From NCBI GenBank assembly GCA_900545175.1, contig UQYF01000036.1:1-29025 (forward strand): a stretch of DNA of 29,025 nucleotides, written 5' to 3'. The notes under the pieces were generated by a model. That model made no database searches. It was given only the letters and a program-made list of their open reading frames with translations, and was not told where the DNA came from. Within the stretch, counting starts at the first letter, position 1, and each line of letters begins with the position of its first letter. The position numbers and the translations under genes were made by a program. This DNA comes from an uncultured Eubacteriales bacterium (GTDB lineage: Bacteria > Bacillota > Clostridia > Lachnospirales > Lachnospiraceae). This document shows positions 24,688 through 29,025 of this stretch, piece after piece.

Positions 24688-25470
24688 ATGACGAAGGTAA
24701 TTGCGTTTGCTAACAATAAGGGCGGCAGTGGCAAGTCAACAACGTGTGCAAATGTAGCTTATGCTATGACAATGGATGGTTACAAAGTGCTTATGATAGA
24801 TGGAGATATGCAGCTTAATCTGTCACTGTCATATTTTGATGAAGATAAGGTGCTTGATTTTGCCAAAGGAGAGAAAAATCTCTACAAAGCAATAATAAAG
24901 CAGGAAAGGCTTGACGATTACATTGTACATACAGGATACGAAAGGCTTGACCTGATTCCTTCATCCACACTTATGAGCTCTATCGAATATGAACTTTTTA
25001 CAAAGTGGCAGAGAGAGTTCATATTAAAAAAATGTCTGTCGGGTATAAAGGAAAGCGGAGAGTATGACTATATTCTTATTGATTCACCGCCTACGCTCGG
25101 AGGCTGGGTGATGAACATTCTGTGTGCCGCCGATTACCTGATAGTACCTGTCGAGGCTAGTCCGTGGGGATTGTTCGGTCTTGCAAATATGGTTGATTTT
25201 TATAATGAAGTCAGAGAAATAAATCCCGCATTGAACCTTGCAGGAATAGTCGTGACTAAGGTTGACGAGCGCAAGAATTATTTTAAACAGACAAAGGAGA
25301 CTCTTTCGGAGCTTGAGGACATTTATGTATTTACATCATATATAAGAGTAGACAGTTCAATAGAATGGTCACAGGATAATTCTAAGCCTGTAATCGTATA
25401 TAAAAAATCGAGCAGAAGTGCATCGGAATACATTGAACTTGCTAAGGAGGTAGAAAGAATATGTCAGTAG
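24688..25470 (+). CDS. ParA/MinD-family ATPase, orphan
   Basis: A 260-residue cytoplasmic P-loop ATPase of the ParA/Soj group. The deviant Walker A motif KGGSGKST has signature K11 and K16; IDGD (D38, D40) and IDSPPT (near 130) follow. Such proteins bind non-specific DNA as ATP dimers and position plasmids, chromosomes or protein complexes. There is no N-terminal helix-turn-helix and no ParB gene next to it, so it is not an ordinary chromosomal parAB pair. GGAGGAAAAAGG precedes the ATG. Its last ten bases overlap the next gene, a Lys/Ala-rich protein that is the natural candidate for its partner. It may be expressed by readthrough from ribF. Confidence 0.92.
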   Translation: MTKVIAFANNKGGSGKSTTCANVAYAMTMDGYKVLMIDGDMQLNLSLSYFDEDKVLDFAKGEKNLYKAIIKQERLDDYIVHTGYERLDLIPSSTLMSSIEYELFTKWQREFILKKCLSGIKESGEYDYILIDSPPTLGGWVMNILCAADYLIVPVEASPWGLFGLANMVDFYNEVREINPALNLAGIVVTKVDERKNYFKQTKETLSELEDIYVFTSYIRVDSSIEWSQDNSKPVIVYKKSSRSASEYIELAKEVERICQ

Positions 25471-25847
25471 GAGCAGGAAGCTTAAAAAGAACAGCAAAGA
25501 GCGTGAGCACAGCTAAGGAAGATGCAAAGGAAGTAAAGCCGGCACAGCAGGAGACTTTAGAAGCAGATAAGGCCGGCACAAAAACGGTCCAGGATAAAAA
25601 GGCACCGGTTAAAGCGGCAGAAGCTGTAAAAAAGACAGTTTCAAGGGGAACGAAATCGGCTAAGACAGCAGAAGCAAAGACACCTGCTAAGAAGACTGAA
25701 CCGGCTAAGAAGGCATCAGCTTTGCAGCCAAAGGGAATTATAAAAAAAGATGCCGCTAAGAATATAGCGCAGGCCGCTGCAAAAAGAGCAGCCAGGGAAG
25801 AATGTGTATCGCAGATTACATGCGATCTTCCGACATATCTTTTGTAG
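25461..25847 (+). CDS. Lys/Ala-rich small protein, candidate ParA partner
   Basis: No family recognised. The 128 residues are low in complexity and strongly basic, with histone-H1-like KKT, AKKTEPAKK and AAKRAA segments (about 35-112). The start, SVGAGSLKRTAKS, and the C-terminal tail, EECVSQITCDLPTYLL, are not low-complexity and look like short binding motifs. AAGGAGGT (25443-25450) lies ten bases before the ATG, and the reading frame overlaps the ParA stop by ten bases. Inference: the basic part binds DNA or RNA, and one of the two ends contacts the ParA ATPase, as short N-terminal peptides of ParB-like partners do. The codon use is normal for the window, so this is unlikely to be a spurious frame. 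Confidence 0.75.
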   Translation: MSVGAGSLKRTAKSVSTAKEDAKEVKPAQQETLEADKAGTKTVQDKKAPVKAAEAVKKTVSRGTKSAKTAEAKTPAKKTEPAKKASALQPKGIIKKDAAKNIAQAAAKRAAREECVSQITCDLPTYLL

Positions 25848-25860
25848 GAGAATTTTATTT

Positions 25861-26916
25861 ATGGCAAAAAAAGGTTTGGATATAAAGACAATCCAGCCAG
25901 TATTAAGAGATGTGACCAAGCGTAACGGCTGGTCGCTGTGTGTAGGTGCCGGGACATCTGTTCCGGCACTTGCTGATTGGTATACCCTGGTTGAGCTGCT
26001 TATAAAGAATAATTGCAGCAAAAATGAAATTATAGATATAGATGTCTATCATAAGATGGATTTCTCGCCGGAGGCGATGATTCAGGCAGTGCAGAATCAT
26101 ATGCACCTTAGCGATAAAGAGTTTATAAAGCTTCTTTCAGATGAGATATATCGTCCGATAAGAACAGCGCTCACCACACAGGAGTGGGATACTTTTGTAA
26201 AGATACATGAGACGGAGCATCTATCGTGTATCACAAAAGAAAACTGGAAGCAGTATTCAGGCATTATAGACAGAATGTTTGCAGCAACAAGCGCTAATCT
26301 GATGGCTGAGGTTGTCATAGATGCAGTGCATGAGGGAGTGGGACCGCGTTCTATACTTAGCTTTAATGTAGAGGCGGTTTTTCTTACGCTGCTTAATTAT
26401 TATTATATGCTGACAGGTAACAGCAACAAGGTTCTTTTTGACAGGATTGCCAACAGCATTCATGTTCAGAAGCATGACAGAATACCGTATTTTCATTGTC
26501 ATGGTGTCATACCGATTAATGGTTACAACGCAAGAAAGGGACATCTTGCAAGCGATAAGCTTGTGCTTACAGAGGACAATTATCTTGAACTTGCCAATAA
26601 CTCGTTCTCATGGCAGGCAACCAGTTTTATAGATAACTGCATGAACAGGCGAGTCGTTTTCTGCGGCGTATCGCTTACTGATGCCAATATGAGGCGGTGG
26701 CTCTCATGGATACATGCTAACAAGATGGCGGAGTTTAGGGAAAACGGACTTAACTGCAAGGATGCGACAGAGCATTTCTGGATTAGAAAGAAACCTAACA
26801 CGGTTCAGGAAAAAATATGGCTTGAAGAATCGGTGGCACACCTTGGAGTGCGCCTTGTATGGATAGATGAGTGGAACCAGACTGGGGAAGTGCTAAGGAG
26901 GATGCTTGGGCTTTGA
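25861..26916 (+). CDS. Stand-alone SIR2-like (SIR2_2-type) protein, putative NAD-consuming enzyme
   Basis: A 351-residue protein that is almost wholly a SIR2-like domain. WSLCVGAGTSVPALADW (24-40) is the NAD-binding GAGxS element. N169 in LSFNVEAV matches the TxN catalytic region. H214 in FHCHGVIP matches the catalytic His-Gly. LVLTEDNYLEL (about 235-245) and VFCGVSLTDANMRRWL (266-281) are typical of the SIR2-like proteins of defence systems, where this fold hydrolyses NAD. There is no four-cysteine zinc module, so it is not a classical deacetylase. An upstream in-frame ATG at 25804 lies inside the previous gene; 25861 is chosen because AGGAG (25846-25850) precedes it by ten bases. It starts 13 bases after the Lys/Ala-rich gene. 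Defence function is inferred from the fold only. Confidence 0.8.
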   Translation: MAKKGLDIKTIQPVLRDVTKRNGWSLCVGAGTSVPALADWYTLVELLIKNNCSKNEIIDIDVYHKMDFSPEAMIQAVQNHMHLSDKEFIKLLSDEIYRPIRTALTTQEWDTFVKIHETEHLSCITKENWKQYSGIIDRMFAATSANLMAEVVIDAVHEGVGPRSILSFNVEAVFLTLLNYYYMLTGNSNKVLFDRIANSIHVQKHDRIPYFHCHGVIPINGYNARKGHLASDKLVLTEDNYLELANNSFSWQATSFIDNCMNRRVVFCGVSLTDANMRRWLSWIHANKMAEFRENGLNCKDATEHFWIRKKPNTVQEKIWLEESVAHLGVRLVWIDEWNQTGEVLRRMLGL

Positions 26917-26958
26917 GTTAAGAGCTGATAAAGGAAGTTTTATTGGTTGGGATGAGGT

Positions 26959-28920
26959 ATGGCAATAAAAGATTATTATCAATTAACTAAAGATAATGAA
27001 TACTTTTTTAGGTTTATAGAAAATATCATGGATGAAACGGGCATTACAGTAAAACAGCTGACAGATGGAATATGTGACGAGTCCGAATGGAAAAATCTTA
27101 TTTCAGGTGGATATTTGAGCAAGCTTATGATGAACCGTTTGTTAGACAGATTGGGCTGTAATGGTATAAGGTGTGATACACTTTTATTTGCATCGGAGTA
27201 TGATGACTGGAAGCTGCGTATGGATATAATTTTTGCAATTAGCGATGGAAAAATCGTGCAGGCAGAAGAATTATTAAAAAATTATGCTGATAGACATCAG
27301 TTTCATAATGATATTGATATAATGGACTGCAATGAAAAAATTGAATATCAGTTTGTCATTATGATGCAGGTCTATATTATGTTAAGCGAAAAAGAAGATG
27401 TTGTTGAAATTATAAATAAATTAAAAATGTCAGCAGAGCTTACTATACCACAGGGAACTGAAATCAAGTTAGATATTGAAAAAAATGTCATTTTATCTGT
27501 TCAGGAGCTTGATATTTTATTAGAGTATTATTATTATGCTATGTCTGTTGATGCTTGGAAGGATAATAATGCTGTAAACTATTATTATGAACGAATTTGC
27601 ATTATAACAGATTACATACAGTCAGCCAGTTGGTTTAACTCTTTATCAAAAGTGCGTATATTTCCCAAAGCAGTATGCTATGAAATAAAGGCTTACCAAA
27701 TAAAATTGCAGCTTGATAATGATAATCATAACAGGCTTGAGGATATTATCGATAAATTGAGTGTATATAATAGAGAACTTTCAAAATATGATGATGCTAT
27801 AGAAATGCTGCGTGATGGTGGAAGAGCATATTATCTGATTGAGCTGTGTGATGCAATGGAAAAGGCTATTGACAGAATGAAGACATTACTGTCTGTGGAT
27901 GTGTATAAAGGTATGAAAATAGATGAAAGAAAATATACAATAAATAAATATCGTCAAATGCTTCAATATATAGAAGATATGACAGGCGTCAGTAGATATA
28001 CGGTTAGTGGTATGTATATGTATTTTGAACCTAATGTATATAGAATGGAGCAGATTGTTGCTGAGCGAAGAAAACTACTAGGAATGACACAGACTGAGCT
28101 TGCAGAAGGTATATGTACAGCCAAAACCATAAGGCGGCTTGAACTTGGACAGTGCAGACCACATGGGTATAACCTTTACGCAATTCTTGACAGGCTAGAG
28201 CTGTATTCGGAATTTGTTTTAGACGAGATTGTTTCAAACAGCACTAAGAATATGGAAATCTTAGAAAAACTGTACGATGCTATTTCAAGGGATGAAATTG
28301 AAATAGCAGAAAAACTTTTGTGTATACTTGAGAATAAAATTGATATGACATACACAAAAAACAGGCAGACAGTAGAAAGAATAAAATTGAATTTTGCTTA
28401 TCGTAAAGGAAAAATATCAAGGGATGATTATGTGAATGGTCTAAAAGATATTATTGGATATTCAGTGAAATATGCAAATATTTTAAAAAATACTGAAATG
28501 TATTTGACGGATTGCGAAGTAGTGTTGTTGCAGAATCTGCAAAATGTAGAAAACGATAAAGATAGCTTGATACATTTATACAATTCATTTTCAAAATATG
28601 AGCGGGCTGAGTTACATATGCATAAAACAGAACTTTTTAGAACAATTTATGCAAGTTATATGGGAAACAGAGAAGACTATGATAATTCAAACAGAGTGTT
28701 TATTGATGTCATAAAGATAAATTACAGAATGAAAAGAATGTATAATATAGCTAGATGTATTTATGGGATATGGTGGAATAATGATATGCAACACAAATAT
28801 TCAACACAACAAAGTAAAGATATGTTAAATATTTGTATTGCAATCAGTGATTTTACAAAAGAGTATGATTATAAACATTTCTTTTTGAAAAAAATAGGTT
28901 CTATTTCGGATATACTATAA
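26959..28920 (+). CDS. Duplicated HTH plus helical-repeat regulator (XRE/RRNPP-like)
   Basis: A 653-residue, mostly helical protein with a clear XRE-type helix-turn-helix at about 365-420 (ERRKLLGMTQTELAEGIC followed by TIRRLELGQCRP), then a TPR-like helical stretch. The N-terminus (about 18-66) is a diverged copy of the same unit: ITVKQLTDGIC aligns with MTQTELAEGIC and LLDRLG with ILDRLE at a constant offset of about 347. The helical segment after each also aligns (AISDGKIVQAEELL with AISRDEIEIAEKLL). The architecture resembles peptide-sensing RRNPP regulators in duplicate; the ligand and targets are unknown. The gene is more AT-rich, with more ATA and TTA codons, than its neighbours, suggesting transfer. 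The GAGG before the ATG is only one base away, so initiation is uncertain. It starts 42 bases after the SIR2-like gene. Confidence 0.82.
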   Translation: MAIKDYYQLTKDNEYFFRFIENIMDETGITVKQLTDGICDESEWKNLISGGYLSKLMMNRLLDRLGCNGIRCDTLLFASEYDDWKLRMDIIFAISDGKIVQAEELLKNYADRHQFHNDIDIMDCNEKIEYQFVIMMQVYIMLSEKEDVVEIINKLKMSAELTIPQGTEIKLDIEKNVILSVQELDILLEYYYYAMSVDAWKDNNAVNYYYERICIITDYIQSASWFNSLSKVRIFPKAVCYEIKAYQIKLQLDNDNHNRLEDIIDKLSVYNRELSKYDDAIEMLRDGGRAYYLIELCDAMEKAIDRMKTLLSVDVYKGMKIDERKYTINKYRQMLQYIEDMTGVSRYTVSGMYMYFEPNVYRMEQIVAERRKLLGMTQTELAEGICTAKTIRRLELGQCRPHGYNLYAILDRLELYSEFVLDEIVSNSTKNMEILEKLYDAISRDEIEIAEKLLCILENKIDMTYTKNRQTVERIKLNFAYRKGKISRDDYVNGLKDIIGYSVKYANILKNTEMYLTDCEVVLLQNLQNVENDKDSLIHLYNSFSKYERAELHMHKTELFRTIYASYMGNREDYDNSNRVFIDVIKINYRMKRMYNIARCIYGIWWNNDMQHKYSTQQSKDMLNICIAISDFTKEYDYKHFFLKKIGSISDIL

Positions 28921-29025
28921 TTTCAGGTATATCATCTAATAATACGATATTGTGTTCGTGTGACGGTGTTTTATCTACATGCGGTAAATCAAAGAATGGC
29001 AATAATAACATAGACAACAAAAGAA
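28921..29025 (+). other. Window end, no feature seen
   Basis: The 105 bases after the last stop are AT-rich. No terminator, RNA gene or convincing reading frame is visible; a gene could begin beyond the window. Confidence 0.5.

Noticed and set aside
24688..25470. Chromosomal partition locus or replication origin
   Set aside because: No ParB with helix-turn-helix, no parS-like palindromes, no dnaA, and no origin-type boxes noticed nearby.

Overview
The window looks like a chromosome segment of a low-to-mid GC member of the Clostridia, most probably Lachnospiraceae (genus not resolved). The evidence is the 3' end of a clostridial-type 23S rRNA, the rimP-nusA-rnpM-ylxQ-infB-rbfA-nrnA-truB-ribF order, an Arg/Asp/Gly/Asn-rich IF2 N-terminus, AGGAGG-type ribosome binding sites with several TTG starts, a giant 2-hydroxyacyl-CoA dehydratase activase fusion and a CheV protein. 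Nearly all genes lie on the + strand; the one clear exception is the 4.2 kb activase gene.

Layout. (1) 1-130: end of a 23S rRNA gene and its terminator, with no 5S gene following. (2) 329-1237: cheV, alone between terminators. (3) 1319-1748: a 430-base gene-free stretch with inverted repeats, one copy of a dispersed 27-base repeat and a strong promoter. (4) 1749-4814: a charge-segregated single-pass membrane protein translationally coupled to hisH, then hisF. (5) 4815-5167: three tandem, structured intergenic repeats with compensatory base changes. (6) 5168-7678: ung, a calcineurin-like phosphoesterase and an EamA-type transporter, closed by a bidirectional terminator. (7) 7826-12061 (minus): the activase fusion, which shares a divergent promoter region with the next operon. 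(8) 12275-16014: a CorA-family transporter, an inactive rhomboid-fold protein with a C-terminal zinc-binding tail, a nucleotide-sugar SDR and an AraC regulator. (9) 16022-24669: a promoter, a leader hairpin and the translation/RNA operon rimP to ribF. (10) 24688-28920: a ParA-family ATPase, a Lys/Ala-rich small protein, a stand-alone SIR2-like protein and an AT-rich regulator built from two HTH-plus-helical-repeat halves.

Working together. Region 9 is the widely conserved set covering 30S maturation (RimP, RbfA), transcription (NusA), initiation (IF2), RNA turnover (NrnA), tRNA pseudouridylation (TruB) and flavin cofactors (RibF). Region 4 supplies both subunits of imidazole glycerol phosphate synthase. 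Region 10 is the best candidate for an undescribed system: a partition-type ATPase, a polycationic partner with a distinctive C-terminal tail, and a SIR2 protein that keeps the NAD-binding and catalytic residues, in a tightly packed cluster directly behind the housekeeping operon. A role in defence or nucleoid-linked NAD signalling is inference only.
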